A stretch of 14,107 nucleotides of DNA, taken from UBA1206 sp045600105 (GTDB taxonomy: Bacteria; Bacillota; Clostridia; Oscillospirales; CAG-382). Under the pieces are notes generated by a model that saw only the letters and a program-made list of their open reading frames with translations, was not told where the DNA came from and made no database searches. The stretch covers positions 1 through 14,107 of the forward strand of contig JAZRXG010000044.1 in the NCBI GenBank assembly GCA_045600105.1, written 5' to 3'. The position numbers and the translations under genes were made by a program. The first letter of the stretch is position 1. Every line of letters begins with the position of its first letter. Shown here piece after piece: positions 7,424 through 13,998 of the stretch.

Positions 7424-7472
7424 AAAACAACGCGTTCGAAAAAGCAAAAAAGCTTTCCGAACGCGTTGTTTT
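7424..7472. terminator. Bidirectional terminator between araC-type gene and DUF3267 gene
   Basis: A 15-bp perfect outer stem, AAAACAACGCGTTCG (7424-7438) with its complement at 7458-7472, is extended by an inner AAAGC/GCTTT stem. T-rich tracts follow on both strands. The right arm overlaps the stop codon of the convergent DUF3267 gene by two bases, so the two genes share one very compact stop signal. Confidence 0.9.
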
Positions 7473-8052
7473 ATTTTTCTTTTACGTAAAACGTCTGTTT
7501 GGGGCCGGTGTCGTTCATGAGCGTCGTCTTGTCGCGGAAGCGGAAAAGGTACAGAAACGTATCGTTAAGATCGCCGACGCAGCCCGAAAAATGCACGGCG
7601 AACAGAAGCGACGCCAGGAATTTATCAAAGTTACCGGGCATAAGGAAAATGAGGAGCCCGAAAAGCACGGTGAACACCGTGAATGGCGCGAGCAGGGCTA
7701 TTAGCGCCGCGGTGCGGTAAACGTATATGTCGGGAACGCCGCAGAACGCTACCGAAAGCGTCATGCCGAAGGTGAGCTTGCGGTGGGTCAGCAGCTTGTA
7801 CGCCGCTCCGTGAGTCAGTTCGTGGGCGACGATATATACAAGCATCGACACGATGAGCACGAGCTCCCTTAAAAGAAAATGCTCTCCGTGAAAATCGGCA
7901 AACGGATCGAAGATGAAAAACGCCGCGGCGATAAGCGCCGCCGCAACGAGAGCCGCCGCGACGTTCATGATTATCACCGTTTTCTTATCCTTGACGTCAA
8001 CGGTCTTGACAAGTTTGTACCCTTCGGGAAGGGTCTCTTCAAAATGCTTCAT
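7471..8052 (-). CDS. DUF3267 zincin-like integral membrane protein
   Basis: This 193-aa protein fits DUF3267 (putative zincin peptidase, related in design to M50 site-2 proteases). Membrane segments are likely at about 26-48, 62-85 (carrying the metal motif), 112-138 and 145-160. HELTH (77-81) is a canonical HExxH zinc motif followed by GAAYKLLTHRKLTFG, and GDLND (160-164) supplies the second conserved acidic motif near the last membrane segment. The soluble ends are short. It is the last gene of a three-gene operon; its ATG comes one base after the previous stop (TGA-A-ATG), with AAAGGA inside the upstream gene. DUF3267 members are of unknown substrate; intramembrane proteolysis is a family-level guess, and no regulated target is apparent here. 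Confidence 0.85.
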   Translation of the reverse strand: MKHFEETLPEGYKLVKTVDVKDKKTVIIMNVAAALVAAALIAAAFFIFDPFADFHGEHFLLRELVLIVSMLVYIVAHELTHGAAYKLLTHRKLTFGMTLSVAFCGVPDIYVYRTAALIALLAPFTVFTVLFGLLIFLMPGNFDKFLASLLFAVHFSGCVGDLNDTFLYLFRFRDKTTLMNDTGPKQTFYVKEK

Positions 8053-8053
8053 T

Positions 8054-8551
8054 TCATTTTTTCCTTTCCGCGTATTTCAGCATAAGCTCTTTTACTTCTC
8101 TTATCGTATCGTGAGCCTCGGGCGGGATATCGCGTTCAAGCGATACGTTATAAATGTCTCCGTCGCGGTACCACACCGAAAACGAGGTCGTCGGGGCGTC
8201 GAGCGCGAAGGTGTCCGATTCCGGCGCCTCGCTCCACGCTTTGAGCTCGCTCTTTTTCAGAAGCGACGCGATCTCTTCGAAAACGGCAAGTGTCACCGGG
8301 CGCGTCGTCCGTTTTGCTTTAGCTCCGTGATAGGGGCAGTCGTACACCGACACGATAAGAGCGTCAAAAGCCGAAAACGTGACGTCGTAACCTCCGCCCT
8401 CCATACCGCCCGATGTGCTGTATGAAACGCTGCGGAGCACGCTTTTTTCGGCGTCTGCCTTCTTTTTCTTTTTGTTATTAACGAAATACAAGTATGTCAG
8501 CACGGCACATAAAACGATAAGCGCCGCCGACGCAATGATTATGTAATCCAT
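8054..8551 (-). CDS. Membrane-anchored protein of unknown function
   Basis: This 165-aa protein has one N-terminal membrane helix (about 4-24), then a poly-Lys stop-transfer stretch (NNKKKKK), which predicts the rest to be cytoplasmic. The soluble part alternates predicted strands and helices: a Gly-rich hairpin (STSGGMEGGGYDVTF), a segment with a Cys/His pair (DCPYHGAKAKR), then WSEAPESDTFALDAPTTSFSVWYRDGDIYNVSLERDIPPEA and a C-terminal helix. I do not recognise a family. It is the middle gene of the operon, with one base separating it from each neighbour on either side (TGA-A-ATG), so it is very probably expressed in fixed ratio with the DUF3267 protein and the 290-aa protein. Confidence 0.8.
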   Translation of the reverse strand: MDYIIIASAALIVLCAVLTYLYFVNNKKKKKADAEKSVLRSVSYSTSGGMEGGGYDVTFSAFDALIVSVYDCPYHGAKAKRTTRPVTLAVFEEIASLLKKSELKAWSEAPESDTFALDAPTTSFSVWYRDGDIYNVSLERDIPPEAHDTIREVKELMLKYAERKK

Positions 8552-8552
8552 T

Positions 8553-9425
8553 TCAGTCGAATCTCACCGACTTTGCCCAGTCTTTGACATTGCTTCTGTA
8601 CTTGCCGGCATTTTTGGATTCAACAACAAAATTCACGCACCATAAAGCGTCGTCGCTTTTATAGAAGTATACAAAGTAATGAAGTTCAACGTCGGATTGA
8701 TAATCGTACTCGATCCAGACGAGACCGTCTTTTTTATTCAGTTTGCAGTCATCGCGGCTGTACAATTCCCGTATCAGTTCCGCGTATTCCGTTACGGTAT
8801 AATCTTCAAGTGCCGAGGCCGCCTCATAGCCGTCACGTACGACCGAAACGAAAACGTCTTTCGATTCGATCGCCATTGCGCTGCCCGATAAATAATAATC
8901 TTCCGGCGACACTTCGGTGAAATTTTTATCAAGCGTTATCGTCATGGTTCCGGTGGTGAAACTCTTCGAACCTCCGAAGCCGTTGATTGCAAGGTAAGTG
9001 ATGCCGAAACCGAGCGCAAAGCCGAGTACCAGCGCGAGCAGAAGCACTATCCAGCCTTTTTTGCCCTTTTTGCGTACCTCAAGAGCCTCGGGAGTTTCGT
9101 TGTTGTCAAAGCGGAAAGCGTTCCCGGCACCGGGATCAAAGGTGCATTTTCCGGTAAGAGAGATGACTTCCCCTTCGTAACCGTCGTAAAGCCTGAAGCA
9201 TTCGGCACAATAATTCTTTGACAGTTTATCGGCAATGACGAATATCCTCGCCGCTCCTTCGCCTATCTGAAAGGTCGCAGAAGAGCCGTTTTTCACTTCC
9301 CCGAGCTTGGAGCATGGGACATCGCAGACAGTCGTTTCGGGAGAAGTGCCGTTTTCGATATAGACTTTTAATTTCGCGAGACATCCGACGAAGCTTTTCG
9401 TTCTGTTGATGATAAGAGTTCTCAT
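8553..9425 (-). CDS. Single-pass membrane protein with N-terminal cytoplasmic beta domain
   Basis: This is a 290-aa protein. Residues 1-110 form a compact beta-rich domain (MRTLIINRTKSFVGCLAKLKVYI, then KLGEVKNGSSATFQIGEG, IFVIADKLSKNYC) of a type seen at the N-terminus of clostridial membrane proteins but without a function I can name. A basic stretch (VRKKGKKG, 117-124) precedes one membrane helix (125-147). The C-terminal ~140 residues (from GGSKSF) are predicted to be outside and include a strand-helix pattern ending in VKDWAKSVRF, resembling small lipoprotein-like sensing domains. The start at 9425 has AAAGGAGAGG upstream; the longer frame would cross the promoter. It leads the three-gene operon with the DUF3267 protein, which makes it a plausible partner or substrate of that putative protease, but this is inference from position. 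Confidence 0.82.
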   Translation of the reverse strand: MRTLIINRTKSFVGCLAKLKVYIENGTSPETTVCDVPCSKLGEVKNGSSATFQIGEGAARIFVIADKLSKNYCAECFRLYDGYEGEVISLTGKCTFDPGAGNAFRFDNNETPEALEVRKKGKKGWIVLLLALVLGFALGFGITYLAINGFGGSKSFTTGTMTITLDKNFTEVSPEDYYLSGSAMAIESKDVFVSVVRDGYEAASALEDYTVTEYAELIRELYSRDDCKLNKKDGLVWIEYDYQSDVELHYFVYFYKSDDALWCVNFVVESKNAGKYRSNVKDWAKSVRFD

Positions 9426-9447
9426 GACTTTCCTCTCCTTTGTTTTA

Positions 9448-9476
9448 ATAATATCACGGAAAGGAGCGTTTTGCAA
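9448..9476 (-). promoter_or_regulatory. Promoter of the DUF3267 operon
   Basis: On the minus strand TTGCAA (9471-9476) is followed after 17 bp by TATTAT (9448-9453), with TGA before the -10 giving an extended -10. The predicted start is near 9441, about 16 nt before the ATG at 9425, leaving just room for the strong AAAGGAGAGG ribosome site. Confidence 0.6.
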
Positions 9477-9581
9477 CATTTTTTCGTTTCTCCGGCGTTT
9501 CAAAATATTCCGTTTTCATATAATATAACGACAAACGACGCGAAAACGTTTCACTTTTTTTGAAAAAAGATAAAAAAGCAA

Positions 9582-9617
9582 AAAAAGAAGCGTACTTCCG
9601 AATACAGGAAGTACGCT
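9582..9617 (-). terminator. Rubrerythrin terminator
   Basis: Perfect 11-bp arms AGCGTACTTCC (9589-9599) and GGAAGTACGCT (9607-9617) with a 7-base loop, followed on the minus strand by a run of seven T (9582-9588) after one spacer. It lies about 20 bp after the rubrerythrin stop. Confidence 0.9.
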
Positions 9618-9637
9618 CAGACGAGTATGAAACGGGA

Positions 9638-10186
9638 TTATTTGCCGAAATATCTCTTGAGAAGTCCCGCGAACGCTTTGCCGTGACGGGCTTCGTCGCG
9701 TGCCATTTCGTGGACGGTGTCGTGGATGGCGTCGAGGTTTGCGGCTTTTGCCATTTTTGCGAGTTCGGTCTTGCCCGCGGCAGCGCCGTTTTCGGCTGCG
9801 ACGCGGAGAGCAAGGTTCTTTTCGGTGGAATCGGTGACTACTTCGCCGAGAAGCTCGGCAAACTTGGAAGCGTGTTCAGCCTCTTCGTAAGCGACTTTTT
9901 CCCAATAAAGGGCGATCTCGGGATATCCTTCTCTCGCGGCAACGCGTGCCATTGCAAGATACATACCGACTTCGGTGCATTCGCCGTTGAAGTTGGCGCG
10001 GAGACCTTCTTTGATCTCTTCGGGAACGTCTTTTGCGATGCCGACAACGTGTTCGGCAGCCCAGGTCATTTCTTCTTCCTTGAGCTCAACGAACTTTTCG
10101 CCGGGAGCTTTGCAGAGCGGGCAGGATTCGGGGCGGGTTTCGCTTTCGACGATCTCACCGCAGATAAGGCATTTCCATTTTTTCAT
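9638..10186 (-). CDS. Reverse rubrerythrin (N-terminal rubredoxin, diiron peroxidase)
   Basis: This 182-aa cytoplasmic protein should reduce hydrogen peroxide, protecting an anaerobe from oxygen. The rubredoxin-type iron site comes first: Cys6-x-x-Cys9 and Cys22-x-x-Cys25. The ferritin-like four-helix diiron domain follows, with NGECTEVGMYLAM (E69 a likely ligand), EEAEH (E102, H105) and DEARH (E165, H168). This order is the reverse of classical Desulfovibrio rubrerythrin, which has its rubredoxin domain at the C-terminus, and matches the revRbr group known in Clostridium acetobutylicum. AAAGGAG lies about 10 bases before the ATG. The gene is monocistronic, with its own promoter, operator and terminator. 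Electrons would come from an NADH:rubredoxin oxidoreductase not encoded here. Confidence 0.95.
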   Translation of the reverse strand: MKKWKCLICGEIVESETRPESCPLCKAPGEKFVELKEEEMTWAAEHVVGIAKDVPEEIKEGLRANFNGECTEVGMYLAMARVAAREGYPEIALYWEKVAYEEAEHASKFAELLGEVVTDSTEKNLALRVAAENGAAAGKTELAKMAKAANLDAIHDTVHEMARDEARHGKAFAGLLKRYFGK

Positions 10187-10271
10187 GATTGATTTTCTCC
10201 TTTGATATGTATAAATTTTTTGAGTCGTGTTATTGCCGCGTACTTCCTTTTTTCGGTTTTATGCGTTTCTT

Positions 10272-10290
10272 AATGAGAATTATTCTCATT
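10272..10290. promoter_or_regulatory. Fur/PerR-family operator in the rubrerythrin promoter
   Basis: AATGAGAATTATTCTCATT is a perfect 9-1-9 palindrome. Its core TGAGAATTATTCTCA matches the Gram-positive 7-1-7 Fur box (TGATAATnATTATCA) at 13 of 15 positions, and also resembles the PerR box (TTATAATnATTATAA). It lies at about +4 to +22 of the predicted rubrerythrin transcript, where a bound repressor would block the polymerase. The TGA...TCA ends favour Fur, but rubrerythrins in Clostridia are known PerR targets, so the regulator is left open. Confidence 0.8.
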
Positions 10291-10300
10291 TATTAAGTCT

Positions 10301-10328
10301 ATTATAACACATATTTTGCTTTTGTCAA
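10301..10328 (-). promoter_or_regulatory. Rubrerythrin promoter
   Basis: On the minus strand consensus TTGACA (10323-10328), a 16-bp spacer and consensus TATAAT (10301-10306) with a TG extended -10. The transcript should start near 10294, beside the Fur/PerR palindrome. This is the strongest promoter in the window, fitting a highly expressed gene under repressor control. Confidence 0.85.
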
Positions 10329-10411
10329 TATTAAAAACAGAAAAAATCTATTTTTGTGTTTTGTTTACAATTTGTACACAGATGCCCGTCGAAAATGCGG
10401 CGTGTTCTTTA

Positions 10412-10440
10412 TTGACATATCCCGAAAAACGCGCTAAAAT
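10412..10440 (+). promoter_or_regulatory. Promoter of the surface protein gene
   Basis: TTGACA (10412-10417), a 17-bp spacer and TAAAAT (10435-10440). The start would be near 10447, just ahead of the GGAGGT ribosome site at 10457-10462. Confidence 0.75.
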
Positions 10441-10469
10441 GAACATATCTTATATTGGAGGTCACGTCA

Positions 10470-11954
10470 ATGTCAAAAAGAATATCGGCGTTTATTTTAT
10501 CCGTGATTCTCTGTATTCTTTCTTTCGGTCCCGCGATATCGGCGCTTGACGGAATACAGAATTTCACCGTTGAAAGCACTACCGCTTCGTGGGATGAATT
10601 TCCCGGAGCGTACGCATACGACTATTCCATAGGAAGCGGCGGCGGTTACATAACCGAAACAAGAATCGATTTTTACGAGGAATGCAGACTGTTTAATTTT
10701 GAAACGGGCACTTATCACTTCGCCATCACCGCGGTCAACGAAAACCACGAGCCCATATCCGGTACGGTAAGGGGTACTTTTGATTACGTTTCGACAGCCG
10801 AAAGGCTCGCAGTCCCCACGGGACTCGCGTGGGATGGGATCAAATGCGTCTGGAACAAAGTTGAAAACGCGTCGACGTATTACCTTAATCTGAAAGACGG
10901 CAGCGGCAGCATGATCATATCAAAAATCGTATACGGCGACGCGTGCTCCTACCGCTTCAGCGCCGTGGAATTCAAAGAAGGCGAGTCCTATACGTTTTCG
11001 GTCAGCGCGGGCAGAGACGGATATCTTGAAAGTGAGTCCGCGGTAAGCGGAGCCAAAACCATGACCGCCGAAGACCTCGTCCTCCTCCCCGCTCCCGACG
11101 TTAAGATCGACGAGAACGGATACGCCGTCTGGGATGCCATCCCCGGCGTATACGGATACAGTATCAGTTACAACGATAAAATGAGCGGCGGCAACACCAC
11201 GGATACGTTCACGGATTTCAGATACGACATATCGATTTCCGGAAGCGAATCGGGCGTCAACCGCATCGCGGTATTCGCGATAGACGAAAACGCTCAAAGG
11301 CTCAGCGAGATCTGGGAATACGACTACGACTACGTGAAATGCGATTATTACAGCGTTTATTTTAACCTGAACGGAATGAACGCGCAGTTCGGAACCGGCG
11401 TGTTCGTCGTCTTCCAAGGCAGCAGCGCTGAACGTCCCGACGATCCGTTCACCGAACCGTTTGAATTTCTGGGCTGGTACACCGACGCGGAATGCACTTC
11501 CGAATACGATTTCTCTTCCCCGGTAAACGCCGACATCACGCTTTATGCCAAGTGGGAAGAAAAAACCGAAGTCAGCGAAGAAATATCGGAAGAGCCCGAA
11601 GTTTCCGAAGCCTCTGAAGTCGAAGAATCCGACGCCGAAGAAAGCTCCGAAGATATCTCCGTTGAAACATCCGAAGAGCCGTCAGAGGGAATATCCGAAG
11701 AAATAACCGCGGAAGTGTCCGAAGAGATAACAGCGGAAGAATCTGAAGAAGTATCCGAAGAAACATCGGAAGAGACTTCTTCGGAAAGATCCGAAGAGAT
11801 TTCCGAGGAAGCTTCAAAAGAAACGTCGGCTGAAGATCCTGCGGAAAAAGACGAGGGGACGGTTCACACGTGGGTATGGATGGTCATTGCGGTCATCGGC
11901 GCGGCAGCCGTGTCGGGACTCACCGTGTTCTTCATAATGAAAAAGCGTAAATAA
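10470..11954 (+). CDS. Surface protein: FN3-like modules, Flg_new repeat, Ser/Glu stalk, membrane anchor
   Basis: This 494-aa protein starts with a signal peptide (MSKRISAFILSVILCILSF, cut near ISA-LDG). Three related FN3-like modules follow at about 28-108, 111-200 and 206-290, each with a W-D/N-x-(I/V/F) strand (SWDEFPGAYAYDYSI, CVWNKVENASTYYL, VWDAIPGVYGYSISY). Residues 293-363 are a Listeria-Bacteroides Flg_new (InlB B) repeat: VYFNLNG, then FEFLGWYTDAEC, then ITLYAKW. Residues 366-463 are a degenerate Ser/Thr-Glu-Glu stalk. The protein ends with one membrane helix (468-490) and KKRK, so it is held by a transmembrane anchor rather than a sortase LPXTG signal. GGAGGT lies 7 bases before the ATG; an in-frame TTG at 10455 overlaps that site and is rejected. 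It has its own promoter and terminator. An adhesion or spacer role is likely from the architecture; the ligand is unknown. Confidence 0.88.
   Translation: MSKRISAFILSVILCILSFGPAISALDGIQNFTVESTTASWDEFPGAYAYDYSIGSGGGYITETRIDFYEECRLFNFETGTYHFAITAVNENHEPISGTVRGTFDYVSTAERLAVPTGLAWDGIKCVWNKVENASTYYLNLKDGSGSMIISKIVYGDACSYRFSAVEFKEGESYTFSVSAGRDGYLESESAVSGAKTMTAEDLVLLPAPDVKIDENGYAVWDAIPGVYGYSISYNDKMSGGNTTDTFTDFRYDISISGSESGVNRIAVFAIDENAQRLSEIWEYDYDYVKCDYYSVYFNLNGMNAQFGTGVFVVFQGSSAERPDDPFTEPFEFLGWYTDAECTSEYDFSSPVNADITLYAKWEEKTEVSEEISEEPEVSEASEVEESDAEESSEDISVETSEEPSEGISEEITAEVSEEITAEESEEVSEETSEETSSERSEEISEEASKETSAEDPAEKDEGTVHTWVWMVIAVIGAAAVSGLTVFFIMKKRK
11565..11858 (+). repeat. Degenerate Ser/Glu-rich coding repeat
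   Basis: The stretch is built from near-repeats of tccgaagaa (Ser-Glu-Glu) with interspersed Ile, Val, Thr and Ala, encoding the stalk of the surface protein. Codon variation among units suggests an old, drifting expansion rather than a fresh tandem array, but length variation between strains would be expected. Confidence 0.8.
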
Positions 11955-11967
11955 ACATCAAAAGCGT

Positions 11968-12000
11968 GATACCGTCGGTGAAAACCGTCGGTATCTTTTT
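11968..12000 (+). terminator. Surface protein terminator
   Basis: GATACCG (11968-11974) pairs with CGGTATC (11989-11995). A T-T mismatch and a CGG/CCG inner stem follow, and five T (11996-12000) come directly after the stem. Confidence 0.88.
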
Positions 12001-12006
12001 CATACG

Positions 12007-12036
12007 AAAAAACGCTCCCGAATTTTCATCGGGAGC
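12007..12036 (-). terminator. Symporter gene terminator
   Basis: On the minus strand GCTCCCGA and TCGGGAGC (12014-12021 and 12029-12036) pair perfectly around a 7-base loop, followed by a run of T (12007-12012). It stands back to back with the surface protein's terminator, so the convergent genes have separate stop signals. Confidence 0.9.
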
Positions 12037-12046
12037 ATTCATTTTA

Positions 12047-13606
12047 TTATTTGCCGAGGCTGTCGGTGATATCGACGGTCTTCTTATCGTTGTAGCAGGA
12101 GAATATCTCTTCCACGCCCTCGGGCTTGGTCTTCTGCGTGAGCGCGCTGACGATCGGGACGATGATAAGTCCGCCGACCATGGCGAATACGCCGGAATAA
12201 AGCGAGTTGGTGAACACGAACGAAAGAACGGGAACGGAGGATACCGAGAAAACCTTAAGCGACACGAGGAGCTGAACGGTCTCGAGACCGACGCCGAAGA
12301 TGAACGAAGCCGCGACGGCTGCCTTGGTGACTTTTTTGCTGTAAAGTCCGTAGAGGAAAGGCGCGAGGAACGCGCCCGCGAGTGCGCCCCACGAAACGCC
12401 CATCATCTGAGCGATGAAGAGGCTTTTGTTCTTTGCCTGGAAGATGGCGATGACGGCGGAAATGACGATAAAAACGGCAATGAAGACACGCATCACGAGC
12501 ATTTTCTTCTTTTCGCTCATTTCCTTTTTGCACATAGGAGCGATGAAGTCGAGGGTTATGGTCGAGCCGCTCGTGAGAACGAGGGACGAAAGGGTCGACA
12601 TGGAAGCCGAAAGAACGAGAACGATGACGATGCCGATGAGGATGGGAGAAAGAGTCGAAAGCATCTTGGGGATGACTGCGTCAAAGCCTTCGGCAGCGAC
12701 GTCAACGTCATAAAGACGTCCGAAGCCGCCGAGGAAGTAGCAGCCGCCCGCGACGACTATCGCGAACAGAGTGGAAATGACGGTTCCCTTTTTGATGGAA
12801 TCCTCGTTCTTGATGGCGTAGAATTTGCCGACCATCTGAGGAAGTCCCCAGGTGCCCAAAGAGGTAAGAAGAACGACGAAAAGCAGGAAGAGCGGGTCGG
12901 CGCCGAAGAAGGACGTGTATTCCCAGCCGCCGTTGGGACCGATCGCGAGCTTTTCGGTAGCGGCGATAAGTCCGCCGTTATTGTTAAGCACGGCAAGAAC
13001 GACGGCAACTATGCCGAAGAGCATTATCATGCCCTGGATGAAGTCGTTGATCGCCGCAGCCATATAACCGCCGATAAGGACGTACACGCCGGTCAGCACC
13101 GCCATGACGATGACGCAGACCGAGTAGTCGACACCGTCGAACGCCATTGCGAAAAGGCGGGAAAGTCCGTTGTAAAGCGACGCGGTATAAGGGATGAGGA
13201 AGAGGAAGGTGATGACGGAAGCGGCTATCTTGAGACCGTTCGATTTGAATCTCGCGCCGAAGAAGTCGGGCATCGTCTTGCTCGAGATGTGCTGTGTCAT
13301 GATCCTGGTACGTCTGCCGAGAATGCTCCACGCGAGAAGCGAGCCGATGAAGGCGTTGCCGAGACCTATCCAGGTGGAAGCAAGACCGAAGTTCCAGCCG
13401 AACTGTCCGGCGTAGCCGACGAAAATAACGGCGGAAAAGTACGACGTGCCGAACGCGAAAGCGCTGAGCCACGGGCCGACCGAACGCGAGCCGAGAACGA
13501 AGCCGTTGACGTCGGTGGCGTGCTTGCGTGATTTGATGCCGATGCCTATCATCAGCGCGAAAAAGCACACGATAAGGCACAGTGTGATGATCATTGTGGA
13601 AGTCAT
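12047..13606 (-). CDS. Sodium:solute symporter (SSS family, PutP-like)
   Basis: This 519-aa inner-membrane carrier has about 13 hydrophobic segments and the LeuT-type SSS fold. It shows the first-helix stretch SAFAFGTSYFSAVIFVGYAGQFG (48-70), TMPDFFGARF (111-120), the SSS signature GGYMAAAINDFIQGMIML (179-196), TSLGTWGLPQMVGKFYAIKN (248-267), and the eighth-helix SASMSTLSS (333-341). There, S337 and T338 align with PutP Ser340/Thr341, residues of the sodium site. Length is typical (PutP about 500 aa). AAGGAG lies close before the ATG at 13606; an in-frame upstream ATG at 13660 lacks such a site. It would import a solute with sodium. The overall pattern is closest to PutP-like members, but solute specificity in this family cannot be read from sequence by eye, so proline is not assigned. 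The gene is monocistronic. Confidence 0.93.
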   Translation of the reverse strand: MTSTMIITLCLIVCFFALMIGIGIKSRKHATDVNGFVLGSRSVGPWLSAFAFGTSYFSAVIFVGYAGQFGWNFGLASTWIGLGNAFIGSLLAWSILGRRTRIMTQHISSKTMPDFFGARFKSNGLKIAASVITFLFLIPYTASLYNGLSRLFAMAFDGVDYSVCVIVMAVLTGVYVLIGGYMAAAINDFIQGMIMLFGIVAVVLAVLNNNGGLIAATEKLAIGPNGGWEYTSFFGADPLFLLFVVLLTSLGTWGLPQMVGKFYAIKNEDSIKKGTVISTLFAIVVAGGCYFLGGFGRLYDVDVAAEGFDAVIPKMLSTLSPILIGIVIVLVLSASMSTLSSLVLTSGSTITLDFIAPMCKKEMSEKKKMLVMRVFIAVFIVISAVIAIFQAKNKSLFIAQMMGVSWGALAGAFLAPFLYGLYSKKVTKAAVAASFIFGVGLETVQLLVSLKVFSVSSVPVLSFVFTNSLYSGVFAMVGGLIIVPIVSALTQKTKPEGVEEIFSCYNDKKTVDITDSLGK

Positions 13607-13672
13607 TTTTTTCTCCTTGAAAAACGCGTAAAAAGCGCATATTGCGATAATTCTTCGCAAATTTTACAAATC

Positions 13673-13701
13673 AATATATACCCTTTTATGTGATTTGTCA
13701 A
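13673..13701 (-). promoter_or_regulatory. Symporter promoter
   Basis: On the minus strand TTGACA (13696-13701), a 17-bp spacer and TATATT (13673-13678). The predicted start is near 13666, giving a 60-nt leader that contains a strong AAGGAG site and no obvious riboswitch-like structure. Confidence 0.75.
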
Positions 13702-13758
13702 GGCACAAAACGCTTTTTCGGCGAAAAGACAACGATATGACAAATAATATGTTCGTTT

Positions 13759-13998
13759 TTATATATAATGATGTATCAAAAAGCCTTCCGCATTTACGGA
13801 AGGCGCAGTGAATACTGTTATGTAAAAAGTCAATATCAAGCGACAAATTTCAGACATAACCTTTGGGCTCAATCCTGCAGGACATTCATACGAGAAAACA
13901 AACTTGTCTCCTTTTTCTATACCTGATCTGCAATCTGACGCTTTTCCATTTACGGCAGTCAATTCAAATTTCCATTCTTCGACAACCCATTTTTTCAT
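13759..13998 (-). CDS. TIGR04076-like small protein, probably C-terminally truncated
   Basis: This open frame encodes 79 residues. The first ~52 look like the N-terminal half of TIGR04076-family proteins: MKKWVVEEWKFELTAV, then SDCRSGIEKGDKFVFSYECPAGLSPKVMSEI, with Cys23, Cys39 and the CPxG-PKVM pattern. The usual second half (a Gly/Asp-rich turn and a CPDG-type cysteine motif near the end of a roughly 80-100-aa protein) is missing. Instead the frame runs through LTFYITVFTAPSVNAEGFLIHHYI, whose last 15 or so codons are the terminator hairpin itself. That suggests a deletion that removed the proper end and stop. GGGTGAT lies just before the ATG. Function of the family is unknown. The identification rests on remembered motifs and is moderate. 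Confidence 0.5.
   Translation of the reverse strand: MKKWVVEEWKFELTAVNGKASDCRSGIEKGDKFVFSYECPAGLSPKVMSEICRLILTFYITVFTAPSVNAEGFLIHHYI
13778..13804 (-). terminator. Terminator of the TIGR04076-like gene
   Basis: On the minus strand GCCTTCCG and CGGAAGGC (13797-13804 and 13783-13790) pair perfectly around a 6-base loop, then five T (13778-13782). It lies inside the open frame of the small gene, before its stop codon. Confidence 0.85.

Noticed and set aside
10331..10411. A TTTACAATTTGTACA-like partial symmetry between the divergent rubrerythrin and surface protein promoters, considered as an operator.
   Set aside because: The symmetry is imperfect, sits in A/T-rich sequence, and overlaps neither promoter closely.
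11565..11858. The repeated tccgaagaa units considered as a CRISPR array or other non-coding repeat array.
   Set aside because: The units are contiguous without spacers, keep the reading frame, and encode the stalk of the surface protein.
11966..13531. A 521-codon plus-strand open frame opposite the symporter gene.
   Set aside because: The translation is an Arg/Glu/Asp-rich shadow of a membrane protein gene. The frame begins inside the surface gene's terminator, and the minus strand encodes a clear SSS transporter.
13607..13666. A possible riboswitch in the symporter leader.
   Set aside because: The 60-nt leader is too short and shows no conserved aptamer motif or terminator/anti-terminator pair.
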